A DNA stretch of 64,000 nucleotides from Crambe crambe (taxonomy: Eukaryota > Porifera > Demospongiae > Poecilosclerida > Crambeidae): assembly GCA_963924555.1 (NCBI GenBank), contig OZ004589.1, positions 3,224,001-3,288,000 of the forward strand, written 5' to 3'. Of this stretch, positions 10,985 to 24,200 are shown in pieces. A model generated the notes under the pieces. That model made no database searches, was not told the DNA's origin, and worked only from the letters and a program-made list of their open reading frames with translations. How positions within the stretch are numbered: the stretch's first letter is position 1; each line of letters opens with the position of its first letter. A program made the translations under genes and the position numbers.

Positions 10985-13900
10985 TAATGTATTACATTGT
11001 GGACACTGTTTCATATTCTCCACCTTGTTCCCCCACAGCACCTTGAGAGGCAACAGGTGCATATGCAGGACATGGGTCCAAGTTAAACTTTTCTTCATTG
11101 ATGTCTGGAAGTGGTGGCTGTATCTTGCCTGTCTTCCCTTCATTAACATTCTTAACCACTTCATACTCAACACCTTCGTTTATAGTGTCATACAAGGGAG
11201 GAATCTTATTTTCTAGTTCAATGGAGTTACTATTGTCTGGTCAACATCGCCAGGAGCCATCTCTTGTTCTTCCTGCTGGTTCCTCCCACTGACTTGTCCA
11301 TAAGACACAGTGTATGTCCTCACAAATCCTGGCCTCCGTGAGAGTTAATGGGGTCCAGAATACCTCCATGGTTGATCCTAATATCCTTGACACTCTCACT
11401 CCCATTGGGGCAATACTCGGGGCTTAATTAAATCATGAATAAAACAATAACTACAGTTTGATGCTTTAATACTCACTCTGTTCTTCAATAAAGTAGATAG
11501 AAGTTATAGCATTTCCTTGACCTGCCAAATTATTTGCCCAAATGCTTATATTGTAAGGGATGCCAAGACCTACATTTCATCAAATAAGTTGGAATAGCTA
11601 GCAGATATCACAATCAAACAAACTTAAAACAGCTATATAGTTAGTTAGCTATGAATGCCATTCTAGTAGATCTGTTGATATGTAACTTTCTACAACTTAC
11701 TGAGGTTGGTTGCACTGAACATAGTTGTGGTAGTCACTTCACTTCTTGTTTCCTCGTCATTCAGTGGAATGATTTGTACTGTGTAGTTGAGTATCATTCC
11801 ATGGAGAATCTGGGGGTTGCCAGATGAGATGCAGAGTACCATTTTCTCGACTTGTTAATACACTTCTAATTTCACTGGATCCTTTGTTATTATGTGTGCA
11901 GTAACAAAACACAATAAATCTTGCAGATGATGACCGATACACATCCACATTATGTGGAGGGTCATAGGTCATCTATATTGAGTCAGACAAGTAATACACA
12001 GTGTTAGAAAGTTAATTTCTAGTGGCTAACATAAATCTTATGAACTCACTCATATCTATAGTTTGGAATCTTGTCATATCTACAGTCATTCGGGTGGTAA
12101 AAACATTTCTTGACTGTATTTCAATGTAGTACATGGTTCCAGGTTGTAGGGATCCTAACATTTGGGTGTACTGTTGCATGTTGACATCACTGGGTATTGA
12201 AGGACTGGATATCACTAGTTGATCAGGAGAAGTTCCATACAGCACTGTGTAAGTTTCAGGTCCTCACCAATGGGAGAGGAGAAGGACCACTGGATAGTGG
12301 CTGCGGTCTCAGTAATGGACATGACCTCAACCATCTCAGGAATACGAGGGAGGTTTCCACCTAGCACAAAATTATCGTAATAATGACTTAAAATTGCTAT
12401 TTTCTTTAGCTATTACTCTAGTTTGTATATATGTAATCAATTTCATGTAATTAATCTATGAACAATGAAAATCAAGTGTGATTTGGAATTACCTCCAACT
12501 TGAATGGTGATTGAGGACGATTCTTGAAATGAAGGTGCTATAACTGTGCAGGCGTATTTAGTGTTATTAAAACTTGTATTAGCAGTGAAGTTCAGTGCTA
12601 GCTGATGCACTCCAGACATCTGTGCCACCACATCACTACCTCTCGACCACTGGATCATCACGTTACCCACTACAGAAGAGCAAGTGATTCTTGCATTATC
12701 TCCAATTTGAAAGATCATGTTGCCAGTGATGGAAATAGCTGCACATAACATTATTATCGATCTTTAAATACAACATTTGACTCATGGTTAGCACCACAGT
12801 GACATACCACTTATATCCTGCGACATTGGTTGGGAGCTTCCTCTGGTGTTGTTGACTGTGCAGGTGAAGGATCCATTGTAGTCTCTGATATCAGAGCTGG
12901 TGATGGAGAGGAGGTTGTGGTAAGTGGCAGTAGCACCATCATAGAGATTCTGGTTCCATTGGTGGGACGAGCTAGAAGGAGAAATGACATCGCCATCTTT
13001 ACTCCATATGACATTAACGACTGGACCACCAGTAGAGGTGCAGTTCAGCGTACGAGATGAACGAGAATAGGACAAGTGAGATACTGACAGTGAACCTGTA
13101 TGCATTGTATCATAAACTTCACGACTATGATATATTTTATAAGTATGTATGACCTCCATTGATGGGATACAATCCAACATACACAGACTGGCTCACACCA
13201 CTTGCATCTGGCACTTCACAGCGATAGAGTCCAGTTGGTCCCACGGCATTGTTCCTCCGATTCAAGATAACGGCACTGGGTCCTCTGCTTCTAATGAAAT
13301 CAAGAATTGAAACTGTGCCACTTCCTTCTACTGCATTACTATTAGGAAAGAACCATCCACCGTTAGCACCTCCATCAATTCCTCTACAACAGTCAGTTTC
13401 ATCAGTGAGGCAGTAAAGACCATTAGTTCCAGCCTCAATATTGTTTATGACAAAAATGCTGTTATTGGCATACAATGCTCCCTTGAAGTAGAATCCAAAA
13501 CCTGTTAACAGTTTCAGACATTATACATGATTTTATTACACACATGCATTAATAGTATATAATACCATTAGGTATAGGAGTGGTGATTAGTATGGGATGG
13601 CTATAGGGTCCAGTACGACCCCCAGCAACAGCTGCCACTTCTACAGAGTAGCTGGAACGAATTGACAATCTGACGATATCAAATGTCCGGGTGTTAGAAG
13701 AAGTCAAAGTTGAAGAGGGTCCATGACGAATCTTGTAACTTATATCACCATTGCGATCAACACAATTTAATTGACTCCAACCGACTGTGTAGACAACCTC
13801 TTCATCCACTACTTGAATCACATATGAAACTGAACCAGGACTGGCAGATGGAACTGTGAAATGTGTGATAAATAAACTTAATGTGCAGAAACTGAGTTAC

Positions 13901-15238
13901 CTGATGTATCAGTGGTGCCTGTAGTTGTAGTGGCCATACTTGATCCTACATCGTTCATGGCTCTCACAGTGATGGTATAGTCACTGTCCTCATTCAGACC
14001 ACTCAGAGTGTGTGACCTTCTACCATCAGAGATGGAATCTGTACGACTTGCACCTGGAGGAGCTGAACATCTCCTGACAGTGTAACTGTATGTGACCATA
14101 AAGCCAGTGATGGGGATAACTGTTGTAGATGACACTGTCCAAGTGATGGTGATGGACGTGGCAGTGCGAGTAGCGACTGTTAAACTGATTACAGGGTCTG
14201 GTCTTGAACCTGAAGATAAACGAAGCATGTATTATAAAAGATAATACCAATGAGTAGACCTACGAGTGACTGTAATGGTCCTTGTATTGGTTACACTGCG
14301 AGTGCTTGTCAGGTATGGAGAAGATATCGTTCCTGTGCATGTGTACAGGCCACCATCAGTACGCCTCAGTTGGTTGAAAGTGAGCTGTTGTGAAGAAGAT
14401 GGACCAGAACTACTTCCAACTCTGTCCCATTGGTAAGAGATGGAAGCTGATAGAGACCCTGCTCCATTGACACTACACATTAGCACATAGCGCTGTCCTT
14501 CAGTGGATTGTCCACTACTTGAGATGGTGACTGAGAGGGTTGGTACTATAAGGTACGATTGAATCATCGCTGAATCAAAATTTGACATAACTATAACTCA
14601 CCATTGACAATGATGACCACATCTCCACTTGTACTAGTGGAAGGACCCCTTGTCCCTCGGCAGTTGTATCGTCCAGCGTCAGTGTCCCTCAGAGGTGAGA
14701 GGAATAAAGTGGATGATATCCGACCATTTAAAACTTGATCATCCTTCAGCCACTGGTAGCTAGCCATCATGCTAGCATCTCCTCCAGAGACTTGGCAGGT
14801 GAGTGTGTGACTCTGAGTCTGTCCAGCTGTGAAGGTACCACCGTCAGTGACTGTGACCACTAGTGGGGGAGGTGGAGGCACAGTTGGGGCCATCGTCATG
14901 GTAACAGTAGTCGCAGTGCTGGAAGTCATTGGCCCACATTCATTTGAACTCATTGAACTCACTATGTAGTCCATTAATTTGCAATGAAATAAAATATAAT
15001 TAAGGCATACATGCTATAGCTATGCATATTAAATGCATGTATTTTAGAAAATCTTTAGTGCTCAATAATTAATTATAAAATCATTAATGATTTTATAAGC
15101 AATGGAGTCTAACAGCAACCACAACAACTAAAACATCCATGCAAAACAATAAATTATGTACATATAATAATAACCATGGCAGGAGTTCAAAAGCTTTAGC
15201 TTTAGCTTTACTGATATTCATGCATTGTTGTATATTAA

Positions 15239-16253
15239 GGGGGCTCCGACATGACTACGCGCATGCGCAAGTAAGGATAAGCACTAATAACAGGATCATT
15301 ATTGTGGAAAACGAGCTGAAAAACCACAAAAAGGTTAGGAATGCAACTTTGTACAGGTAGTACATGAACCATACAAGCAGGAAAAGTCATAATAGTAAAT
15401 AATTCATTCAATTGCATGTAGCTATAATAGCTAGTATAGGTAGCACTCCTGAAGAAAAATAATGTAGGCTATCTATAATTATTTCCAGTGCCAGATTCAG
15501 AGCCTATTCCAGAGCCAGTGTCACCGGAAGAGTCTGGCCCGAGCGAGACTAACTCCAGAGCTAGTCTGGGTTAGCAGACCTCCGGTACAAAGAGGTGTTG
15601 AGATCCAGACGAGTCCGAAGTGCAGTGTTGAAGAGAGAGAGCCAGATTCTCCCGAGTCTGGCCAGGATCAGGGCCGCCTCACCGTGGGATGAGCGATCAC
15701 TCGACTAACAGTACCGCATGGACAGAAAGACTCGGCATCCTGCCGGATATAGTGGGTGGGGCTGGGGTGGGGCTGTGTAGCGGTATACTTGCAGACGCCA
15801 GTAAATCCAGAAGAGTCCATACTTTGCATGTTGTTTCCTCATGGTCTGGGGTAGACAGCTACGGATGGGATTAGGAAATCTTCAAAAACTGAAGTGATCA
15901 GCGCTTTCAGCAGTTCATTCTAAAGCTAGAAATTCGTGTATCTAGGAAGCTAGGTTATATATAGACAATTCGATCCGTAGTTGTCTTATAAGCATGCAAA
16001 GGAAGGATGTGAGACTACTTTCAACATTGTAAGTTTAGCACAAAAAAAGAAGTATTAATTTTAGTCCTTTTAGCTTCAAGCGGTGCTAGCCTCTCGGTAA
16101 CTGCCCCGTTTTTCCTAGTTCTTGGGAGATCAACGACCGTAGATAAGTCCTCCACTGTGGTCTTTGTAGCTTATCTCTGCAAGTGTCGGTAGTCTCGATA
16201 TCAGTCCCTAGCAACCTGCAAAACAAGCGCGTGGGCGGGATGTCAGAGCCCCC
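15239..16253. mobile_element. Non-autonomous TTAA-flanked DNA transposon (piggyBac-like)
   Basis: This 1015-bp insertion sits in intron 2 of pseudogene B. Its ends are inverted: GGGGGCTCCGACAT on the left, and the complement of GGGGGCTCTGACAT on the right. It is flanked by TTAA (15235-15238 and 16254-16257), the target duplication typical of piggyBac elements. The matching position in receptor C (about 21145-21170) lacks it and shows the empty site. No transposase frame is present. Confidence 0.8.
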
Positions 16254-17039
16254 TTAAGCAATTAGGAAGAAACAAACTCAGAAGTAAAATTCTTACTATG
16301 ACAATTAAATAAGACCCACCAAATTATTAATACAAGCACCTGCTAAAACCACTAAATTTTACGCAACAGTTGATCTGGTTAATGATCTTACTTGATAGTG
16401 TGATACATATTCTTTCTGTTGGATTGACAAGTTCACAGCAGAAACATCCTGTTGGACTCACAGCATCATTTCTTCTGTTCAAAATAACCTGTTGGGTCCC
16501 TCGACTCCTATAGAAATCTTCATTACGATCATTTCTGGGTACCATACTTCCATTAGGATAGTCCCACTCCCCATTTGGTGTTACATCCTTACAGCAGTCA
16601 GTCCTTGTCGTCATGCAGATCACACCATCTTCACCCACACCAACAGAAGTTAGAGGTATGACCTCAGTGCTGCTGCTGTAAGTCACATTTTTGAACACAA
16701 TACTGAGACCTGTAAAAAATAGACCATAATAATAGCAACATTTGCACATTTGCCTAAATCCTCTGAATTTTTGAATGCTGGTCTGCTTGCTAACTAATCC
16801 AATGACAACTGATAGATTTTGGGGCATACACTGTAACTATAGCCGCTGTACGATTCTGCATGCTAAGCCGCCCATGTCATCTGTATACTGCTTTATGAAT
16901 CACATGTGGTCATGATAATTATTATTATGCACTGACTGACATCTCAATCCAACGTAAACCTGCACAAATCCTGAAAAGGTTGCCACCATCTTTACTACAA
17001 GTTCTTTTGATGCTGCTAAAGACACTTAAGTGTTTTGTT

Positions 17040-17071
17040 GTTTGTTTGTTTGTTTGTTTGTTTGTTTGTTG
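17040..17071. repeat. GTTT microsatellite
   Basis: Eight or so copies of GTTT/TTGT in intron 1 of pseudogene B. Comparable short runs lie at 4679-4715 (receptor A intron) and 22243-22270 (receptor C intron 1). Confidence 0.8.
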
Positions 17072-17979
17072 TTGTTATTGTTAGCTATGGAGGATAAGAA
17101 CAGGGCCAGAGAAAGAAAAGTTACTTGGTCAGGCCAGGAAGTGGGTGTGTCCTGTTACTATATAAGAATATCATGTTACAAGCAGTTGTGGAATCATCAT
17201 AATAATTGTGTATTGTAGCTATAGCCATTTATTTTCATGTACAAACAATAAATTAATCTATCTTACAGTTTTGTAGCTCTACTAACTACATACAGCTTAG
17301 CAATATGACAAAGTACTTTTATTATAGCATGAAAACAAACTTTCAACTACCATAATCAGCGCAAACTACCATCTTTCTAAAACTTGACTATGCAGGTCTA
17401 TTCAGCAAACTCCAGAGGCTGTGAAAGGTATCGACCTACGTATTGCAAATCACACCAAGGCTGATGCAACTGTGTAAGGTAATTCAGGGTAATTCTTCTT
17501 GATCGAGGCCCCACTCAACTATAACTCTTTCTGGCTGACTTTTGGGACGCAAACTGCAAGCTGGGTGAATGTTCCCTAGCCTTAGAGTCACAGTTGTGCG
17601 TGAATACCCCCTATACTAACTTCATAGCTGCATAATCAAACTTTAGATACATGCAGGAAGGACCTACCTGCATTTGAAGTTTGGTAAGCTCTATGTAACG
17701 TCAAAGTTTAAATGAGGGGGTAGCTATTCATAATTACTCTGTATTCAACAGTTCAAGGCAAGCAAACCCTAACTCTGCTAGCTATTATTACTAGCCACAC
17801 TTACTTTGTCCTTCCACACATTTATCTATGGTGTTAGGAATAGGCTGCAAATATGCACCAGCACGTACATTTCTTCAGAGTGACTGGTTGTAGCCTGTAG
17901 CTCTTGCGTGAGACAGCTAGAGGACGATCAAGTAGCTAGAGTTACACTCTCAAAAAGGCGTGTCTAGTATATCAGTTGT

Positions 17980-17996
17980 ATGTCGACCTTTACCAA
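17980..17996 (-). promoter_or_regulatory. Conserved motif upstream of receptor B
   Basis: The same 17-bp TTGGTAAAGGTCGACAT block as before receptors A and C, here about 110 bp before the broken start exon of pseudogene B. Confidence 0.45.
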
Positions 17997-18257
17997 GCCA
18001 TTCTGCAAAGCGCGCGCTGTGTTGTTTTTTAGTTTATCACTTCATCTTTCTTGTCAAACTTATGGTGCTGTGTTCCACATGCTACAAACTAACGACTTAA
18101 GTTGTTCTGTGCCCCATGTCCAAGTAAGTAAGTTTAAAAAAAGATGAGTCAAGCATGTTTTAGACAAAAAGTATTGCTGTAGCTATTCAGAATAGCTAGC
18201 TATAACTAGCAGCTAGATTTTCTCTTTGTTGGCTTGTTTACTGTTGCTAATAATGTA

Positions 18258-21200
18258 TTATATTGTGGACACTGTTTCATATTCTCCACCTTGTTCCCCC
18301 AAAGCACCTTGAGAGGCAACAGGTGCATATGCAGGACATGGGTCCAAGTTAAACTTCTCTTCATTGATGTTTGGCAGTGGTGGCTGTATCTTCCCTTCAT
18401 TGACATCCTTAACCACTTCATACTCAACACCTTCGTTTATAGTGTCATACAAGGGAGGAATCTTATTTTCTAGTTCAATGGAGTTATTATTTCTGCATTT
18501 GGATGTAGAAAGAATAATTAAATAATTAGCTATAGCTACTGTAGTTAAAAGGATTATTAATAACACATACTTGTCTTGTGTCAATCCATTTCTTTGACCT
18601 CTCATAAGTACAGTGACTATGATGACTACCACAACAATAGTGATGGCCACTACTATCACTATGGTCACCACACCTCCTATGATAGCTCCTATATCAGGCA
18701 ATCCAGTTCCTGTAGTGGTCGATGGTGGCTGAACTATGACTATGTGACTCCTCACTCCTGCACCAGCTGCAGTGTTAGCCCACACTTGGACATAGTAAGC
18801 CTCTTCTTCCTGCAATCCTGTGACTACTGTCCGGTCAACATCGCCAGGAGCCATCTCTTGTTCTTCCTGCTGGTTGCTCCCACTGACTTGTCCATAAGAC
18901 ACAGTGTATGTCCTCACAAATCCTCTGGCTTCAGTGAGAGTTAATGGGGTCCAGAATACTTCCATGGTTGATCCTGATGTCCTCGACACTCTCACTCCCA
19001 TTGGGGCAATACTTGGGGCTTAAATAAATCATGAATAAAACAATAGCTACAGTTTGATGCTTTAATACTCACTATGTTCTTCAATAAAGTAGATAGAAGT
19101 TGTAGTGCTTCCTTGTCCTGCCAAATTATTTGCCCAAATGCTTATATTGTAAGGGATGCCAGGACCTACATTCCATCAAACCAGTTGGAATGGCTAGCAG
19201 ACATCACAATCAAACAAACATAAACTATGAATGCCATATGGCATTCTAGCTTTCTATGACTTACTGAGGTTGGTTGCACTGAACATAGTTGTGGTAGTCA
19301 CTTCAATTCTTGTTTCCTCGTCATTCAGTGGAATGATTCGTACTGTATAGTTGAGTATTGTTCCACCTGGAGAATCTGGGGGTTGCCAGGTGAGGTGCAG
19401 AGTACCATTTTCTCTACTCATGGACACATTTCTCACTATACTGGATTCTGTATCCAAATCTGCAGAATAATAAACAGAAGAACAAACTCCATAACATTAA
19501 TTTTTTGTGACTCAATAGTATTACAACTATAGACGAAGGAATAGATCACAGCTAGACCAAAACTAATGTACCAGTAGGTACTGATGTGGTGACTTCAAGG
19601 ACAGAGCTGTAGGGTCCAGTACGACCACCAGCAACAGCTGCCACCTCAAAGGAGTAGGTAGAACGAATTAGAAGTCTGTTGATATTGAACATTCTGCTGT
19701 TAGGGTTGGTGATATCAGTAACAGTTCTAGATGTAGTTGAGGACAGTCCATGACGAACTTTGTACCCTGTTATGTCACCATTGCGATCAGCACAGTTCAC
19801 TTCACCCCACTGGATGGTGATGTCCACCACTCCCACAGTCACAGGTGTGACTGAAGTGGGACTAGCACTGGGAGCTGTGGATGGTGGTTCATGAGGTACA
19901 GATTAATTAATTATAAAGATTGTAGTTACCTGATGTATCAGTGGTGCCTCTAGTTGTAGTGGCCATACTTGATCCTACATCATTGATGGCTCTCACAGTG
20001 ATGGTATAGTCACTGTCCTCATTCAGACCACTCAGAGTGTGTGACCTCCTTCTACCATCAGAGATGGAATCTGTACGATTTGCACCTGGAGGAGCTGAAC
20101 ATCTCCTGACAGTGTAACTGTATGTGACCATAAAGCCAGTGATGGGGATAACTGTTGTAGATGACACTGTCCAAGTGATGGTGATGGATGTGGCAGTGCG
20201 AGTAGTGAATGTTAAACTGATTACAGGGTCTGGTCTTGAACCTGAAGATAAACAAAGCATGTATTATAAAAGACAATACCAATGAGTTGACCTACGAGTG
20301 ACTATAACGGTCCTTGTATTGGTTGCACTGCGAGTGTTTGTCAAGTATTGAGAAGATATCGTTGCTGTGCATCTGTACTGGCCACCATCACTGCGCCTCA
20401 GTTGGTTAAAAGTGAGCCGTCGTAAAGTGGGTGCATCAGAACTGCTTCCAACTCTGTCCCATTGGTAAGAGATGGAAGCTGATAGAGATCCTGCTCCATT
20501 GACACTACACATTAGCATATAGTGCTGTCCTTCAGTGGATTGTCCACTACTTGAGATGGTGACTGAGAAGGTTGGTACTAAAAGATATGATTGAATAATC
20601 ACTGAATCGCGACTTGACAATACTGTAACTCACCATTGACAGTGATGACCACATCTCCACTTATACTAGTGGAAGAACCCCTTGTCCCTCGACAGTTGTA
20701 TCGTCCAGTGTCAGTGTCCCTCAGAGGTGAGAAGAATAAAGTGGATGATGTTCGACCATTGAAAACTTGATTATCCTTCAGCCACTGGTAGCTAGCCATC
20801 ATGCTAGCATCTCCTCCAGAGACTTGGCAGGTGAGTGTGTGACTCTGAGTCTGTCCAGCTGTGAAGGTACCACCGCCAGTGACTGTGACCACCAGTGGGG
20901 GAGGTGGAGAAGTTGGGGCCATCGTCATTGTAACAGTAGTCGCAGTGCTGGAAGTCATTGGCCCACATTCACTTGAACTCATTGAACTCACTATGTATGT
21001 AAAGCAATGGAGTCTAACAGCAACCACAACAACTAAAACAATAAAAGATCCATGCAAAACAATAAATTATGTACATATAACCATGGCAGGAGTTCAAAAG
21101 CTTTAGCTTTCAACATATGTACTGATATTCATGCATTGTTGTAGCTATAATTATTATTAATAAGAATTACGGAGAAACAAGCTGGATAGTCATAAGTAAA

Positions 21201-24200
21201 ATTCTTACTATGACTATTAAATAAGACCCACCAAAATCCACTAAATTTTACACAACAGTTGATCTGGTTAATGCATCTTACTTGATAATGTGATACATAT
21301 TCTTTCTGCTACATTGACGAGTTCACAGCAGAAACATCCTGTTGGACTCATAGCATCATTTCTTCTGTTCAAAATAACCTGTTGAGTCCCTCGATTCCTA
21401 TAGAAATCAAGACCAGCCCCTTCTGTGGGAACCCTATCACCATTAGGATAGTACCACTCTCCATTTCGCATTTCACCCATAGCATTTGTACAGCAGTTAA
21501 TCCTTGTCGTCATGCAGATCACAGCATCTGCACCTTCACCAACAGAAGTTAGAGGTATGACCTCATTGCTGTGGTAAGTCTCATCTTTGAACAGAATACT
21601 AAGACCTGTAAAAAAATAGATCATAATAATAGCAGCAACATATCACACATTTGCCTAAATCACTCTGCTTGCAAAGCTACCTAACTAATCCTGATAGTTA
21701 CCATAGGATTTTGGGGCATACACTGTAGCTATAGCCACTGTATGATTCTACATGTCAAGCCACCTATGTCATCTGTATACTGCTCTGTGAATTATATGTG
21801 GTCATATTATGCACTGACTGACATATTATTATGCTCAATCCAACGTAAACCTGCACACGTCCCGAAAATCTTTACCACAAGTTCTTTTGATACTACTAGA
21901 GACACTTTATCTAACTTAAGTGTTTTGTTGTTTGTTTGTTAGTTGTTGTCGTTGTTAACTATAAAAGGTTGCCACCATCTTTAAGCTATTAAATAACTAC
22001 GAGTTCTTTTGATACTGCTACACTGCAAAAACAGAATTGTTATTTCAATAAACATAACTGTTAGGCAAGACTAATCATCATTGAAACAACCAAACAGTTT
22101 GTTATATTCATCAAAAATAGCTATAGTGTCATTTTGACAGATTTCAAATGATTAACCTCACCTAGCTAACTAAGTAGGTTTGTTAAAATAACAATTTCGT
22201 TTTTGCAGTGATAGAGACATTTTACTATAACTTTTTTTGTGTTTATTTGTTTGTTTGTTTTTATTTGTTGTTAGCTATAGAGAATAAGAACAGGGCCGGA
22301 GAAAGAAAAGTTAGAGTGGTCAGGCCAGGAAGTGGGTGTGTCCTGTTACTAGTCATGTTATAAGAAGTAGTGAAATCATAATTGGCGAGCGAGCGAAGCC
22401 CCACACTAATTGGTCAAAATGGAAAATTGAGATATTTATATGTATGTACACGTACGTCAATTAAAATGTGCATGCACATGATATAGCTACTAAGCAATGT
22501 TGGTCTAATAACTTTTATGCAATCATTTTCGTTAAACTTGAAGTTGAAACACTATTGTAGCAAGTATTATGGAACCCAGAGAACCAGAAAAGAAGCGAAG
22601 GAGGGCCCCAGAACACCTTCTAGAAACTGACGAGCAAAGAAGAGCGAGACTTCATGAAAGAAATGAAAGAGACAGAGCTAGAAGGAGAACAGAGTCAAAG
22701 GAACAGAGAAAAACAAGACTAGCCAAAAGAAATGTGAGAGATAGAGACAGGAGGAGGGAATGTACAGAGTCAGCAGAAGATAAGGCTGCAAGAGCAGAGC
22801 AAGTGAGAGCCAGAAGGAGAGCAGAGTCAGCAGAACACAGAGCTGCCAGATTAGAGCAAATGAGGGGTCATAATAATGAGAGACTAGCCACTGAGTCTGA
22901 ACAGGAGTGCTACCATGCATTCCAGGGTCCTCGTCCTGAAGCGAGCAAAAATCAAGCTAGGGGGATAGAACAGTTAAGTCATGAAAAGATCAACTATCTC
23001 TGTGAACCAAAAAAGACAACAGGCCACAGTTCTCAACATAAAAAGCGTACGTTTTCCCAGAATCAGTGTCGCAAGTGTGGTCTTAATTGGCCTCATGTAG
23101 AAAGTCCATGTCCAGCAGCAGGAAAAAATTGTCGCAACTGTGGGAAGGCCAATCATTTCGCTAGAATGTGTTGGAGCAATAAGACTCACTATACTCAGCA
23201 AGGTCAACCTCAGCAAAAGTCAGCACACAAGCATAAATCACAAGTTCATCAAATCTCAGTCACACCACCACAAGACGACAATAGTGATGACGAAGAATTC
23301 TTGTTCGTTGTTGGCCAGGGTGTCAATGATAAGAAAGCATTGAAAGTTACAGTGGAGTTCCAATCAGCATGACCATTGATACTGGAGCTTCGACCAACAT
23401 AATAGATGAAGCAACATTCACGAAAATTGAAAAGCAGTCGTCGATCAAACTTCAATAAACATCTACTCGTATTTTCGCATATGGTTCATCATCCCAGCTA
23501 GTCACATGGAAATTCAACGCTTCCATCACAACTGGGAGTATGAGTACTGAGACAACTTTTCACGTGGTGCGAGGAGCACATGGATCACTCTTGAGGCACA
23601 TGCTCTTGGTGTCCTGGATGTCAAGATTAATGCTATTACAGCTGGAGATGAGTTGTCACAGAAGTACCCTACCCTCTTTGATGGAATTGGAAAGCTTAAA
23701 GACTTTGAAGTCAAGTTGCACATCGATAAATCTGTAAAACCAGTTGCTCAACCAGCCAGGAGAATACCATTTCGCTTGAGAAAACAAGTTGAAGCAGAGC
23801 TTGAAAGACTTGAACAGCAGGACATTATCGAAAGGGTAGATGGGCCTACCCCATGGGTTTCTCCTTTGGTAGTAATTCCCAAGAAGAGTGGTGAGATACG
23901 TTTATGCATCAATATGCAAATGGAAAATAAAGCTATACTCAGAGAACGTCACCCGACACCTACAGTGGATGACCTTATACATGCCATGAATGGGTCAACT
24001 GCATTCTCCAAGCTTGATCTGAGATCAGGCTATCACCAATCATCACTTGCTCCAGAGAGCAGGTACATCACAACCTTCTCGACACACAAAGGCCTGAGAC
24101 AGTTTACGAGACTGAATTTCGGAACTAACTCAGCGAGCGAATTGTTTCAACATGTGGTGAGTGAACAAATCAGGGACATTCCAAATGTGATGAATGTGAG

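Larger units (their letters stand above)
10985..17870 (-). pseudogene. Receptor B: Ig/Fn3 receptor pseudogene
   Basis: It has the same exon order as receptor A through the split Fn3: 16392-16709, 14602-14961, 14264-14545, 13901-14209, 13566-13853, 13154-13501, 12808-13095, 12493-12738, 12050-12360, up to 11887-11701, 11477-11569. It continues with a unit-C-type Fn3 remnant and tail (11422-10985). Lesions: the signal exon (17805-17870) has an insertion with an in-frame stop; a 4-nt deletion near 12264 leaves its Fn3 exon at 311 instead of 315 nt; 2-nt deletions lie near 11801 and 11330; and about 340 bp holding the membrane helix is missing at 11229-11240. From about 11700 to 13860 it is nearly identical to receptor A, introns included. 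A translation product would be truncated and unanchored. Confidence 0.88.

Noticed and set aside
12830-13060. Plus-strand frame within receptor B
   Set aside because: It is a shadow of the minus-strand Ig exon and has no domain of its own.
18390-18450. Canonical ITAM in the receptor C tail
   Set aside because: YDTI and YEVV are separated by five residues, one short of the usual 6-8; only the single ITIM-like match is kept.
20599-21057. Separate start of receptor C at the MHGSF frame
   Set aside because: The acceptor at 20990 and the phase-matched exons upstream (21282-21605, 28373-28433) give a complete chain; the hydrophobic Met stretch is kept only as a possible alternative.
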